The position numbers and the translations under genes were made by a program. DNA of 49,294 bases from CAYMKL01 sp964390805 (GTDB lineage: Bacteria > Chloroflexota > Anaerolineae > VGOG01). Below, piece after piece: positions 33,626 through 42,336 of the stretch. The stretch covers positions 1 through 49,294 of the forward strand of contig CAYMKL010000041.1 of assembly GCA_964390805.1 (NCBI GenBank), read 5' to 3'. Below the pieces are notes generated by a model that did not search any database, was not told the origin of the DNA, and saw nothing but the letters and a program-made list of their open reading frames with translations. The first letter of the stretch is position 1; each line of letters begins with the position of its first letter.

Positions 33626-33913
33626 ATGCGCAATTACGAGTTTACTTTTATCGCCCACCCTGAAGTAGAGGATGAGGGGCTAGCCGGTGTCACGGAGAAA
33701 GTTAGCCAGTTCATCACAGAAGGCGGCGGCCAGATAGCCAATGTGGACCATTGGGGCAAGCGCCGCCTGGCGTATCCGATCCAGAAGCAGAAGGACGGGT
33801 ATTACGTGCTGATGCAAGTGCAACTGGATCCCAAGTCTCTCGGCGAACTGGAGCGGAAGCTGAAACTCACAGAGCAAGTCATCCGCTATTTGCTGGTGCG
33901 GGTCGAGGACTAA
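33626..33913 (+). CDS. rpsF: Ribosomal protein bS6
   Basis: 95 aa, full length. The family start RNYEFTFIAHPE, the central DHWGKRRLAYPIQKQKDGYYVLMQ and the C-terminal LTEQVIRYLLVRVED are typical. bS6 binds 16S rRNA with bS18, encoded two genes downstream. The ribosome site AGGAGG is 15 nt from this ATG, longer than usual; an ATC start 9-12 nt upstream would sit at better distance but is rare, so ATG 33626 is kept. Confidence 0.95.
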   Translation: MRNYEFTFIAHPEVEDEGLAGVTEKVSQFITEGGGQIANVDHWGKRRLAYPIQKQKDGYYVLMQVQLDPKSLGELERKLKLTEQVIRYLLVRVED

Positions 33914-33936
33914 TGAATTGAGGAAAGGGTGAAAAA

Positions 33937-34341
33937 ATGTCAAGGGGTTTGAATAAGGTGTTGATTATCGGCAAGCTTGGACGTAACCCGGAGATGCGCT
34001 ACACGCCGAGTGGTAGGCCGGTGACCTCTTTCAGCGTGGCTACGAATCGCAGTTGGGTAAACACCGACGGTGAGCGCCGCGAGGACACCGAGTGGTTCAA
34101 CGTGGTAGCCTGGGGCAACCTGGCCGAAATATGCAAGCAGTACCTGACCAAAGGTCAACAGGTTTACGTTGAAGGCCGCCTGCAGACGCGTGGTTGGGAG
34201 GATCAGGACGGGAAGAAGCATTACCGCACCGAATTGGTCGCTAATGAGATGATCATGCTGGGAGAGCGCAGGGGCGCTGAGACCACTGCCAAGGGACAGG
34301 GAAGCGCCGCCGCGTCAGAAAGCAGCGAGTTTCCTTTCTAG
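33937..34341 (+). CDS. ssb: Single-stranded DNA-binding protein
   Basis: 134 aa. OB-fold with the family pattern NKVLIIGKLGRNPEMRYTPSG, FSVATNRSW and EDTEWFNVVAWGNLAEICKQYLTKGQQVYVEGRLQTR. The acidic tip is reduced to ESSEFPF, retaining the aromatic/Pro end that recruits partner proteins. It lies between rpsF and rpsR, the usual order, with an AGGAAAGG ribosome site. Confidence 0.96.
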   Translation: MSRGLNKVLIIGKLGRNPEMRYTPSGRPVTSFSVATNRSWVNTDGERREDTEWFNVVAWGNLAEICKQYLTKGQQVYVEGRLQTRGWEDQDGKKHYRTELVANEMIMLGERRGAETTAKGQGSAAASESSEFPF

Positions 34342-34412
34342 CCAGCCATCAGTGGCTAAGCTCTCCCCGCTCCAGCTAGAGAATCAAGCTAATTACACAT
34401 TGGGAGGTAACT

Positions 34413-34727
34413 TTGTCAAACGGAGGAAATAGGAGTACCCAACAGAGATCATCAGGTGGTAGGGGCCAAAGGCCCCGCGGCGCCCGAAAACGGAGGTTCA
34501 TCCCTCGTCGCAAGGTATGCGCCTTTTGCACCGACAAGATTGATGTCATAGACTACAAGCAACCCGAACGTCTGCGGCGTTTTCTCTCCGATCGAGGGAA
34601 GATCAAACCCCGCCGTCGGACGGGAACCTGTGCCAAGCACCAACGGCGTTTAGCCGTGGCTATCAAGCGGGCCAGGCACCTGGCCCTTCTGCCCTACGTT
34701 GCTGAACACCTCCGGCGCTACAGTTGA
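34413..34727 (+). CDS. rpsR: Ribosomal protein bS18, zinc-binding (C+) form
   Basis: 104 aa from a TTG start with GGAGGT at 34403. The N-terminal 33 residues are a basic, Gly/Arg-rich extension. The core has CAFC (Cys36, Cys39) and TCAKH (Cys73, His76), the zinc-binding version of bS18, then HQRRLAVAIKRARHLALLPY. It partners bS6 on the 30S platform. rplI, often next, is absent; a terminator follows instead. Confidence 0.95.
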   Translation: MSNGGNRSTQQRSSGGRGQRPRGARKRRFIPRRKVCAFCTDKIDVIDYKQPERLRRFLSDRGKIKPRRRTGTCAKHQRRLAVAIKRARHLALLPYVAEHLRRYS

Positions 34728-34749
34728 GGCGCAGATAAGAGCGGTTGAC

Positions 34750-34783
34750 AGGGCATAGGATGACTTGCTTCTATGCCCTTTGT
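34750..34783 (+). terminator. Intrinsic terminator after rpsR
   Basis: GGGCATAG (34751-34758) pairs with CTATGCCC (34771-34778) across a 12-nt loop, followed by TTTGTTT. Confidence 0.75.
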
Positions 34784-34800
34784 TTAGTTAGATTTGCCGA

Positions 34801-34872
34801 AACACTACAACGGATTTAGAATAGAACGAATTGGCGCAAGAATCCGTTCCGTTCTCAATTCGTTGTAGTGTT
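34801..34872. repeat. Palindromic element with 12-bp perfect ends
   Basis: AACACTACAACG (34801-34812) and CGTTGTAGTGTT (34861-34872) are exact complements. The interior also shows AGAACG/CGTTCT-type pairing. It lies in the leader of the parvulin gene. Confidence 0.8.
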
Positions 34873-34892
34873 GTTGAGGAGATGGGATAAGG

Positions 34893-36593
34893 ATGGCCAA
34901 AAAGAGAAAGAAGGCTACTAGTAGGGAACTAACGAAAAAGGAGGTAAGGCTCGGCAAGAAAGCCCAGCGACAAAGGCGGATGATCCTCACTGGCGCCGCC
35001 GTTATTACCGTTGTGATAGTGGTTCTGCTCGCCTTTGGCTACTATCAAGAATACATGGTCAAGCCAAAGGAGCCTGTGGCAATAGTGAGCCAGGTGCCTA
35101 TCCGCACTGATACGTACGAGAAAATGGTGCGTTACTATCGCTCTAACCTCAAGAATCAATTAGCTCTATTGCAAGACCAGCTAGCCGGCTTCGATCCGAA
35201 CGACCAGAGCACCGAGTTTATCGCCCAGTACTATCAACAGCAAGTCGAGCAACTGCAGAATCAGTTGTTCGACTCGCAAACGCTAGGTGAACAAGTGCTG
35301 GACGACTTGATTGACGACGAGTTGATCCACCAGGAGGCGGCCCGGCGTGGAATAGTGGTGACACCCGAGGAAGTGCAATCCGAGATAGAGACCCAATTCG
35401 GCTACGAAAGGAACCCTCCTACCCCTACACCGACGCCCATCATCACCACTACCCTGACCATAACGCCCACCCCCACCGCGACGCCCATAACGCTGGCCCG
35501 CTTCCAGGAGATGTACGCCACTACCTTAGAAGCATTGAATGAACGGGTTGGCTTCTCCGAAGCAGACTTCCGCCACATCTTCGAGAACATGCTTTTGAGA
35601 GAGAAGCTGCAGGAGGCAATGGGCCAGGAAGTGCCTACCATCGCCGAACAGGTACACGCCCGCCAAGTACAGGTGGAGAACGAGGAAAAGGCACAGGCCA
35701 TCATGACGCTTCTTGATGAAGACACCGATGAGGCGAACGCACTAGATGCACTTCGCCTTCTTCTGACCGAGGAAGGGGGATTCAAAACCGAGGAAGAGAT
35801 CAGGGCAGAGAACGATCCTCAGGAACTCTTAGCCCAACTGACAGAGAGTGAGGATCGCTTCGCCTTGCTGGCTCAGAACTTCTCCCAGGACACAGGCTCC
35901 GGGGAAGAAGGCGGCGACCTGGGATGGTTCTCCAAAGGCAGGATGGTGCCAGAGTTTGAGGAGGTGGCCTTCAGCACGCCGGTAGGTGAGATCGCCGGGC
36001 CAGTGGAGAGCCAATTCGGCTGGCACGTCATCCTCGTGCACGAAACAGCAGAGGACCCAGAGCCCCAGGTGCGGGCCAGCCACATACTTGTGGAAACCGA
36101 GGAGGAAGCCCAGGCCATCATGACCCTCTTGGACGAGGACACCGATGAGGATGCTGCCTTGTCCGCTCTGGACGTTTTTATCGAAGCCGAGCTGGCCAAA
36201 GCCAGAGCCAAGGAAGAGGAAGTCCAGGAGCTCTTGACCCAGTGGCAAGAGGACGATGACCCCTTCGCCCTCCTGGCCGAGAACTTCTCCGAGGATTGGG
36301 GAAGCAAGGATCAAGGCGGCGACATGGATTGGTTCCCCAGGGGGGAGATGACATCTGAGGTCGAAGAGACGGCTTTCGGCCTGGCCGTTGGGGAGATGAG
36401 CGAGCCGATCTCGAATACCATCGGCTATCACATTATCGAAGTCTTGGGACACGAGGAGCGGGAGCTGGCATCTGGTATTCTGGAGCAACGGAAAATCCAG
36501 ACTTTCGAGGATTGGCTCGAGGAACAACGGCAGTCGGAAGCAGTACAGCGTTATTGGTCTGTGGACAAAGTGCCTCCCGATACAGATTTATGA
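34893..36593 (+). CDS. Membrane-anchored peptidyl-prolyl isomerase with two parvulin domains (SurA/PrsA-like)
   Basis: 566 aa. A basic N-terminus (residues 1-28) and one transmembrane segment (about 30-50) leave the rest outside the cytoplasm. A SurA-N-like helical region (about 60-250) is split by a short Thr-Pro linker (about 172-195). Two PpiC parvulin domains follow, about 255-390 and 393-530, each with a GGDLGWF/GGDMDWF core and a GWHVILV/GYHIIEV end. Both carry a related extra segment containing LLDEDTDE, so the domain pair arose by duplication. The role is folding of exported proteins. Promoter not clear. Confidence 0.88.
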   Translation: MAKKRKKATSRELTKKEVRLGKKAQRQRRMILTGAAVITVVIVVLLAFGYYQEYMVKPKEPVAIVSQVPIRTDTYEKMVRYYRSNLKNQLALLQDQLAGFDPNDQSTEFIAQYYQQQVEQLQNQLFDSQTLGEQVLDDLIDDELIHQEAARRGIVVTPEEVQSEIETQFGYERNPPTPTPTPIITTTLTITPTPTATPITLARFQEMYATTLEALNERVGFSEADFRHIFENMLLREKLQEAMGQEVPTIAEQVHARQVQVENEEKAQAIMTLLDEDTDEANALDALRLLLTEEGGFKTEEEIRAENDPQELLAQLTESEDRFALLAQNFSQDTGSGEEGGDLGWFSKGRMVPEFEEVAFSTPVGEIAGPVESQFGWHVILVHETAEDPEPQVRASHILVETEEEAQAIMTLLDEDTDEDAALSALDVFIEAELAKARAKEEEVQELLTQWQEDDDPFALLAENFSEDWGSKDQGGDMDWFPRGEMTSEVEETAFGLAVGEMSEPISNTIGYHIIEVLGHEERELASGILEQRKIQTFEDWLEEQRQSEAVQRYWSVDKVPPDTDL

Positions 36594-36602
36594 GGCGCTG
36601 AT

Positions 36603-36764
36603 GGACCACTGGACTTTGGACAAAATCGCGACGGCAGCCAGAAACCCGTTTTCTCGCAGCAGAATGCCGTCCATGCCCGCCTGAAACAAGCTGATTCAGG
36701 CAGATTTCGGTGGTGAGGTTTCAGAAAACGGGTTTCTTTGGCTTTGTCCAAAGTCCAATGGACC
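36603..36764. repeat. MITE-like palindromic element of about 162 bp
   Basis: Terminal arms 36603-36624 (GGACCACTGGACTTTGGACA...) and 36743-36764 match as inverted repeats at 20 of 22 positions. Inner arms 36640-36654 (AGAAACCCGTTTTCT) and 36723-36737 match perfectly over 15 bp. No reading frame of note lies inside. It sits between the parvulin stop and the terminator. Confidence 0.8.
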
Positions 36765-36767
36765 AAA

Positions 36768-36803
36768 AAGAAGCCAGGCATAATTTGCCTGGCTTCTTGG
36801 TTT
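36768..36803. terminator. Bidirectional intrinsic terminator
   Basis: AAGAAGCCAGGCA (36768-36780), loop TAATT, TGCCTGGCTTCTT (36786-36798), then GGTTTTT. The minus strand also ends in a T run. It serves the convergent parvulin and rel genes. Confidence 0.9.
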
Positions 36804-36819
36804 TTAGGAGAAACTTAGC

Positions 36820-38979
36820 CTAATGCGCCTTACGCCGGGCCTCGAAGACGTTGGGCAGTCGCTCGATCTTGGACAAGACACGGCTCAACTGAAGAATGCT
36901 GCTGATCTCCAGGGTGGCCGTGATGACGGCGATATGATCTTTAGGGTGGGTGGCCACGTTAGCAGAAGTTATATTCATCTTTTCTTCAGCCACGATCTCG
37001 GTTATATCTCGCATCAGCCCGGTACGGTCATATGCCAAGACCTGGATCATGACTGAGAATACTTGCTTGAAGTCTTCTCCCCAGTCCACCTCAATGAGAC
37101 GCTCCTTGTCCTCAAGATAGAGAACGTTACGGCAATCCTGCCGATGAATGGTTATACCCCGCCCCCGGGTAACATACCCCACCACCGGGTCGCCAGGCAA
37201 AGGATGGCAGCAACCAGCTACCCTGGTAAGCAAATCACCCACCCCCCTGACTGTAACCCCGGAGACCTCCGGCGGCGGTGGAGCAGCTTCCGGCATCTCC
37301 GGCTCCTCTTCTTCTCTCTCAGCCTCTATTAGCCTGGCAGCTATCTGTTGGGCGTTGATGTCGCCATAGCCGATAGCCGCCAGGAAGTCTTCGACCTTGT
37401 CGAACTTGAGGAGCGCGGCAATCTCCTCGTAATTCTTCCGGTCGAGGCCCAGGCGTTTCAATTCCTTTTCCAGGAGTTGCCGCCCCTGAGCTACTGAATC
37501 AGCTCGATCCTGCCGTCTGAACCATTGGCGGATCTTCTGTCGGGCTCTGGATGTCTTGATGTAGCCCAGGTGGGGATTGAGCCAATCGCGGCTGGGCCTG
37601 CCACGCTTAGCGGCTAGAACCTCCACCTGATCGCCATTTCGCAGTTGGTAGTCCAGAGAGACCATTTTGCCGTTGACCTTGGCTCCCCGGCAGCGGTGGC
37701 CGACCTCGGTGTGGATGTGATAGGCAAAGTCTATGGGGGTGGCACCGGACGGCAGGTCTATGATGTCACCGTTGGGAGTGAAGGTGTAGACCCGATCCTG
37801 GAAAACGTCGCTTTTAAGCGAATCAATGAACTCCCAGGCATCGGTTACCTCTTGCCGCCAATCCATTAGCGAGCGCAACCAGACAATCTTAGCCTCGAAG
37901 GCGGCATCGCGCTTCGCGTGTTCTTTGTAACGCCAGTGAGCAGCTATGCCAAGCTCGGCTCTACGGTGCATCTCGTGGGTGCGAATCTGCGCCTCCAGTG
38001 GCTTGCCATCGGGCCCCACGACAGCGGTATGGAGGGACTGGTACATGTTATCCTTGGGAGTAGCTATGAAGTCGTCGAACTCGCCGGGGATGGGGCGCCA
38101 CAAGCTGTGCACAATTCCCAGCACGGCATAGCAATCCCCAACAGTGTTGACGATGATGCGTACACCCCGCACATCGTGAATCTGATCGAAGGGCAAGCCC
38201 TTGCGGTTCATCTTGGTATAGATGGATTGAATGTGTTTGGGCCGTCCTGAAATCTCGGCCTCTATGCCCTCTTTCTTGAGTCTCCCTTCCAAGATACTGA
38301 TTATGCGTGCAATGCGCCGCTCTCGTGCAACTCTCCGTTCATCGAGCTGGGCCGCAATCTCCTGATACTTTGAGGGATTCAGGTAGCGAAAACCCAGGTC
38401 CTCCAACTCCCACTTGATCTGCCAGATGCCCAGGCGATTGGCCAGGGGTGCGAATATCTCCAGGGTCTCCGCAGCGATGCGCCGCTGCTGCTTCTCGGAG
38501 AGAGCACCCAAAGTGCGCATGTTGTGCAGGCGATCGGCCAGCTTGATCAACACCACTCGCACGTCATCGGCCATAGCCAGGAACATTTTACGCAGACTCT
38601 CGGCCTCCTCGTCCTGCAGATCCTTGCGGGTCATCTGGCTCAGCTTATCTATCTGGCCCAGCTTCGTAACCCCGTCAACCAGGCTGGCCACTTCGTCGCC
38701 GAAGTCCTGCCGCAGATCCTCTACAGTGACAATGGTGTCCTCCACCACGTCGTGAAGGAGCCCCGCTGCAATGGTGGCGGAGTCCAGACGCAAATCGGCC
38801 AGGATCCGGGCGACAGTCAGGGAGTGCTGGATGTATGGCTCGCCAGAGGCGCGCTTCTGGCCGGAGTGAGCCACCTCGGCCAACCTGTAGGCTCTCTCGA
38901 CTAACTCCCTACCATTCTGGAAAAGGGTGTCCGGAATATGCTGAAGCAAGCTCTCAAGACTTCTAGTCTGCGCACGCAT
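36820..38979 (-). CDS. rel: Bifunctional (p)ppGpp synthetase/hydrolase (Rel/SpoT)
   Basis: 719 aa. The N-terminal hydrolase HD domain is intact: AHSGQKRASGEPYIQH (His38, His52) and LLHDVVEDT (His76-Asp77). The synthetase follows with GRPKHIQSIYTKMNRKGL, QIHDVRGVRIIV and EFDDFIATPKDNMYQSLHT. Then come the TGS domain (VYTFTPNGDIIDLPSGATPIDFAYHIHTEVG), a Cys/His-containing segment GCCHPLPGDPVVGYVTRGRGITIHRQDC, and a C-terminal ACT domain. Both active centres appear intact, so it should control stringent-response alarmone in both directions. Confidence 0.96.
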   Translation of the reverse strand: MRAQTRSLESLLQHIPDTLFQNGRELVERAYRLAEVAHSGQKRASGEPYIQHSLTVARILADLRLDSATIAAGLLHDVVEDTIVTVEDLRQDFGDEVASLVDGVTKLGQIDKLSQMTRKDLQDEEAESLRKMFLAMADDVRVVLIKLADRLHNMRTLGALSEKQQRRIAAETLEIFAPLANRLGIWQIKWELEDLGFRYLNPSKYQEIAAQLDERRVARERRIARIISILEGRLKKEGIEAEISGRPKHIQSIYTKMNRKGLPFDQIHDVRGVRIIVNTVGDCYAVLGIVHSLWRPIPGEFDDFIATPKDNMYQSLHTAVVGPDGKPLEAQIRTHEMHRRAELGIAAHWRYKEHAKRDAAFEAKIVWLRSLMDWRQEVTDAWEFIDSLKSDVFQDRVYTFTPNGDIIDLPSGATPIDFAYHIHTEVGHRCRGAKVNGKMVSLDYQLRNGDQVEVLAAKRGRPSRDWLNPHLGYIKTSRARQKIRQWFRRQDRADSVAQGRQLLEKELKRLGLDRKNYEEIAALLKFDKVEDFLAAIGYGDINAQQIAARLIEAEREEEEPEMPEAAPPPPEVSGVTVRGVGDLLTRVAGCCHPLPGDPVVGYVTRGRGITIHRQDCRNVLYLEDKERLIEVDWGEDFKQVFSVMIQVLAYDRTGLMRDITEIVAEEKMNITSANVATHPKDHIAVITATLEISSILQLSRVLSKIERLPNVFEARRKAH

Positions 38980-38992
38980 CTTCTAAGTCCAT

Positions 38993-39021
38993 TTGCCCAA
39001 TTCGGCTTTTTATGGTAAAAT
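38993..39021 (+). promoter_or_regulatory. Promoter for tRNA-His
   Basis: TTGCCC (38993-38998), 17-bp spacer, TAAAAT (39016-39021). Transcription would begin about 7 nt before the tRNA. Confidence 0.7.
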
Positions 39022-39034
39022 CAAAACAGATCGT

Positions 39035-39108
39035 GGTGAGCGTAGCCGAGTGGTCAAGGCACCTGGTTGTGGCCCAGGAGACCGTGGGTTCGAATCCCAT
39101 CGCTCACC
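39035..39108 (+). tRNA. tRNA-His (GTG anticodon)
   Basis: Full cloverleaf. G-1 is encoded at 39035 opposite C73 at 39108, the His identity pair. The acceptor GTGAGCG pairs with CGCTCAC, T8-A9 is in place, the anticodon arm CCTGG-TTGTGGC-CCAGG gives GTG, and the T-arm is GTGGG-TTCGAAT-CCCAT. The 3' CCA is not encoded. Confidence 0.97.
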
Positions 39109-39127
39109 CTCAAAACCAAGGTGAATC

Positions 39128-39159
39128 AATGCCCATCTCAAGTTGAGATGGGCATTTCT
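39128..39159. terminator. Intrinsic terminator after tRNA-His
   Basis: AATGCCCATCTC (39128-39139) and GAGATGGGCATT (39145-39156) form a 12-bp stem followed by a short T run. It lies between the tRNA and the convergent recR. Confidence 0.85.
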
Positions 39160-39175
39160 CATGCGCCCTCATCTA

Positions 39176-39775
39176 TCACATCTCCCGCCGCCCCTCCAGA
39201 GCCCGGGCCAGGGTGACAACGTCGGCGTACTCCAGATCCCCGCCTACCGGCAGCCCCCGCGCCAGGTGGGTGACCCGCACACCCAGGGGCGCCAACTGGC
39301 GATGCAGATACATGGCCGTGGCCTCACCCTCCAGGCTGGGATTGGTGGCCAGGATCACCTCTTCGACAGACCCGTCCTGCAAGCGGTTGATCAACTCGCG
39401 GATCCTCAGGTCTTCGGGGCCGATGCCCTCCATCGGCGAGATAACACCGTGCAGCACGTGGTAGAGCCCCCTGTACTCCCGCGTCCGCTCGATGGCCAGC
39501 ACATCCAGAGGCTCTTCTACCACGCAAATGAGCGAACGATCGCGCTCCTCATCTTGACAGATGGGACAGGGACTCTCCTCGGTGATGTTAAAGCAAGTAG
39601 AGCAAAAAGTGATGCGCTCCCTCAACTGGCGCAAAGCTTCGGCCAGGGCCACCGCCTGCTCAGCGGGGGATCTGAGCAAGAAAAAGGTGAGACGCGAAGC
39701 CGTCTTAGGGCCGATGCCCGGTAACCGCCTGAATTCCTCAATGAGCCTGGCCACAGGCTCAGGGGCGACTTGCAT
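39176..39775 (-). CDS. recR: Recombination mediator protein RecR
   Basis: 199 aa, normal length. Helix-hairpin-helix LPGIGPKTASRLTFFLL, then C4 zinc finger (Cys58, Cys61, Cys70, Cys73), then Toprim motifs ICVVEEPLDVLAIE and ILATNPSLEGEATAMYL, and the C-terminal LPVGGDLEYADVVTLARALEGR. With RecO/RecF it loads RecA at gaps. It is last in dnaX-ybaB-recR, a conserved order. Confidence 0.97.
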   Translation of the reverse strand: MQVAPEPVARLIEEFRRLPGIGPKTASRLTFFLLRSPAEQAVALAEALRQLRERITFCSTCFNITEESPCPICQDEERDRSLICVVEEPLDVLAIERTREYRGLYHVLHGVISPMEGIGPEDLRIRELINRLQDGSVEEVILATNPSLEGEATAMYLHRQLAPLGVRVTHLARGLPVGGDLEYADVVTLARALEGRREM

Positions 39776-39797
39776 GTCCGATTACTCCAATCACTTC

Positions 39798-40142
39798 TCA
39801 CATCAAGCCGGGGATGCTCAGCCCACCGGTTAGGCCGCTCATCCGCTCTGTAGCTAAGTCCTGCGATCTCTGCAGGGCCTCGTTCACTGCGGCAGTGACC
39901 AAGTCCTCCAGCATCTCCACGTCATCGGGATCCACCACTTCGGGGGCGATGGAGATGGACTGAACCCTCTGCTGGCCCGTAATCACTACGGTAATGGCTC
40001 CGCCTCCGGCGGTGGCGGTAACAACCTCCTCGCTCAAAGCTTCTTGAGCCTTAACCATCTCCTCCTGAAGCTTCTGCACCTGCCGCATCATGTCCATCTG
40101 CCCGCCTTTGGGCTGAAACCTTCTTCCTCTTTTCTTGCTCAA
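39798..40142 (-). CDS. ybaB: YbaB/EbfC nucleoid-associated protein
   Basis: 114 aa from a TTG start (40142) with GGGAGG 8 nt upstream; the nearby ATG is followed at once by TAA and cannot serve. After a basic N-terminus, MMRQVQKLQEEMVKAQEAL, the GGGAITVVITGQQRVQSISIAPEVV strand pair and EDLVTAAVNEALQRS are family marks. It binds DNA as a dimer. It is between dnaX and recR as usual. Confidence 0.94.
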   Translation of the reverse strand: MSKKRGRRFQPKGGQMDMMRQVQKLQEEMVKAQEALSEEVVTATAGGGAITVVITGQQRVQSISIAPEVVDPDDVEMLEDLVTAAVNEALQRSQDLATERMSGLTGGLSIPGLM

Positions 40143-40277
40143 CTTACATACCTCCCTACCGATACTTCATTCACCGAAACAGCTACCAAGGGACGTCCCC
40201 GCCCCGTCTAGGGGCAATTTACCACGAAACCAGGGCGAGGACGCCCCCCCATAGCAGAATGAGATGCGCAGCGTGCC

Positions 40278-41954
40278 TCACTGCACATCTACGACCTGAG
40301 CTCCGTATTTGCTCACCGCCTCCTGGATGAGGGGGTCATCGGCAATGGACGAGTATTTGTCCCTGATCACTTCCTCGTTCTCGACGGTGTGTCGCTGCGG
40401 TCTCTTGACCGGCTCTTGAACGGGTTGTGCTCGTCCCTCGCCCCTGGACGAGAGCACACAGCGGATATAGCACGAACCCTCCACCGCCTGGCTGACGACA
40501 CTCTCCACCAGAGCCTTGTTCTGGGATTCCTCGATCTTTTCTTTGTGAAAAGGATAGTAAAAGCCAAGCACGAGCTCCTGACCCTCCACTCCCAGGGGCC
40601 GGCAGGACTTGAGCAGGGCCTCAACGGAACGGTTCTGGAGCTTTATCTCGTCCAGAATCCGACCCCATTGGCTATTGACGCTATCCAGGGTCAACTTCAG
40701 TCCTGTTGAGGCAGCCCTTGGCTCTGCCTGGGACTTCTCTCCGACAGCCTTGGCCGCCCCACTCGTTGGAGACGAGTGGGGAGCAGAGGCGCCCCTTGCC
40801 TCTGGGGGGGGCTTGGGGGCGGTTACAGAGCCAGGGCGAGTCACCGGCGGAGCGGCTTTTTCCTCTTCGGTTTCATCCAGGGCAGCATCCACAAAGGCCA
40901 GCTCCAGAGGCAACTGGGATTGGGTGCTGGCCTTGAGATCAAGCCCTGCTTGATTGAAAAGCCTGACCACCTTGATCAGTTCCCTGATCGAGAGCAGCGC
41001 CGCCTGGCCCTTCATCTCCTGCAGGGCTTCGGGCGTGACACGCACCAGGCTGGAGTCATCACCGACTTTGATCAGGAGCAGCTCACGCAAATACTCCACC
41101 ACCTGGCGGTTGAACTGGCGAGGGTCAACACCATCCCCAACAACCCGATTGATAACGTCAAACCCCTTAGCCACGTTGCGAGCCACCAGTTGATTCACCA
41201 ATTCCCCCACCGCCCGAGAGGGAACAGTGCCCAGCACCGACTGCACCTGAGCCAAAGTGATCTCCTCACCGCCGTAGGCCATCAACTGATCTAACAGGCT
41301 CACCGCATCGCGCATGCTTCCCGTCGCGCTGCGGGCGATGAGCTCCAATGCCGGCGGCTCCACCGCCAGGCCCTCTTGCTCGGCGATGTGCTTCAGGTAG
41401 CCGATCATATCCTGGAGGGGAACGCGCCGGAAGTCGAAGCGCTGACAGCGGGAGAGGATGGTGTCCGGAATCTTGCGGGGCTCGGTGGTGACCAGGACGA
41501 AGATCACGTGGGGTGGCGGTTCTTCCAGCGTTTTGAGCAGGGCGTTGAAGGCCGGCTCGGTCAGCATGTGAACCTCATCGAGGATATAGACCTTATAGCG
41601 GGCCTCGTTGGGCCGGAAGCCCACCTTATCCCTGATGCTTCGCATCTCATCAATCCCTCGGTTAGATGCGGCGTCTATCTCGATGAGATCCAGCAGGCGC
41701 CCCTCATTGATGGCCTGACAGATGTGACATTCGTTGCACGGCTTGTTGTCCTCGGTGGACAGGCAACTGACTGCTTTGGCCAGGATGCGCCCCATCGAAG
41801 TCTTGCCTGTACCCCGAGGCCCAGCGAAGAGGTAAGCATGGCTGATGCGCCCGCGCGGTAGGGCGTTCTGGAGAGTGTGAGTCACGTGCCCCTGACCGAC
41901 CACTTCATTGAAAGTTCGGGGGCGCCACTTACGGTAGAGTGCCTGACCAGCCAT
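40278..41954 (-). CDS. dnaX: DNA polymerase III subunits gamma/tau
   Basis: 558 aa from ATG 41954, chosen for GGAGGAGG 5 nt before it. Clamp-loader ATPase: QALYRKWRPRTFNEVVGQ start, Walker A GPRGTGKT (45-52), zinc module Cys64-x8-Cys73-x2-Cys76-x2-Cys79, Walker B VYILDEVHML, sensor LVTTEP and SRC motif ILSRCQRFDFR. The C-terminal part (about 370-420) is a low-complexity Pro/Ala linker before the tau domain. Promoter at 41982-42010. Confidence 0.96.
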   Translation of the reverse strand: MAGQALYRKWRPRTFNEVVGQGHVTHTLQNALPRGRISHAYLFAGPRGTGKTSMGRILAKAVSCLSTEDNKPCNECHICQAINEGRLLDLIEIDAASNRGIDEMRSIRDKVGFRPNEARYKVYILDEVHMLTEPAFNALLKTLEEPPPHVIFVLVTTEPRKIPDTILSRCQRFDFRRVPLQDMIGYLKHIAEQEGLAVEPPALELIARSATGSMRDAVSLLDQLMAYGGEEITLAQVQSVLGTVPSRAVGELVNQLVARNVAKGFDVINRVVGDGVDPRQFNRQVVEYLRELLLIKVGDDSSLVRVTPEALQEMKGQAALLSIRELIKVVRLFNQAGLDLKASTQSQLPLELAFVDAALDETEEEKAAPPVTRPGSVTAPKPPPEARGASAPHSSPTSGAAKAVGEKSQAEPRAASTGLKLTLDSVNSQWGRILDEIKLQNRSVEALLKSCRPLGVEGQELVLGFYYPFHKEKIEESQNKALVESVVSQAVEGSCYIRCVLSSRGEGRAQPVQEPVKRPQRHTVENEEVIRDKYSSIADDPLIQEAVSKYGAQVVDVQ

Positions 41955-41981
41955 AAAAACCTCCTCCTGAGTCCTACCCAT

Positions 41982-42010
41982 AGTTTATCACCGATGGCCG
42001 ATTTGCGCAA
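41982..42010 (-). promoter_or_regulatory. Promoter for dnaX-ybaB-recR
   Basis: Minus strand: TTGCGC (42010-42005), 17-bp spacer, TAAACT (41987-41982), about 28 nt before the dnaX start. Confidence 0.6.
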
Positions 42011-42020
42011 GCCCGCTGGC

Positions 42021-42149
42021 AACAAGACCTCCGAGGTTTACGCACCGATGACTTCTTTGAGGCTACCTGACATCAGCTACCAGATTAAAGGGCCAAAGTG
42101 GCGCCCAAAACCTCGGAGGCCTAGAAGCAGCTCGCTGATTTGTCTTGTT
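42021..42149. repeat. Palindromic element between dnaX and tatA
   Basis: Arms CCTCCGAGGTTT (42028-42039) and AAACCTCGGAGG (42108-42119) match exactly; an outer AACAAGA/TCTTGTT pair frames them. Together with flanks it fills most of the 380-bp region between dnaX and tatA; the rest holds two promoters and a family A fragment (near 42233). Confidence 0.75.
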
Positions 42150-42168
42150 GTCAATACCGTGTTATAAT
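42140..42168 (+). promoter_or_regulatory. Promoter for tatA
   Basis: TTGTCT (42140-42145), 17-bp spacer, TATAAT (42163-42168). The -35 overlaps the right end of the palindromic element. Confidence 0.6.
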
Positions 42169-42336
42169 TAGTGCGCTGACTTCGACTTGTGGTATGCGAA
42201 TGTGTGAACTTACATGCCGTGATGTAAGCCTTGTGTTGAGCTTGTCGAAACAATGGAGCAGCCATGATTGCTCGTATCAGACAAAAGGCCGTTGTGGGAG
42301 AAGGCGGCAAAATCGAGGTTTTGTAAGGAGGAAAAA

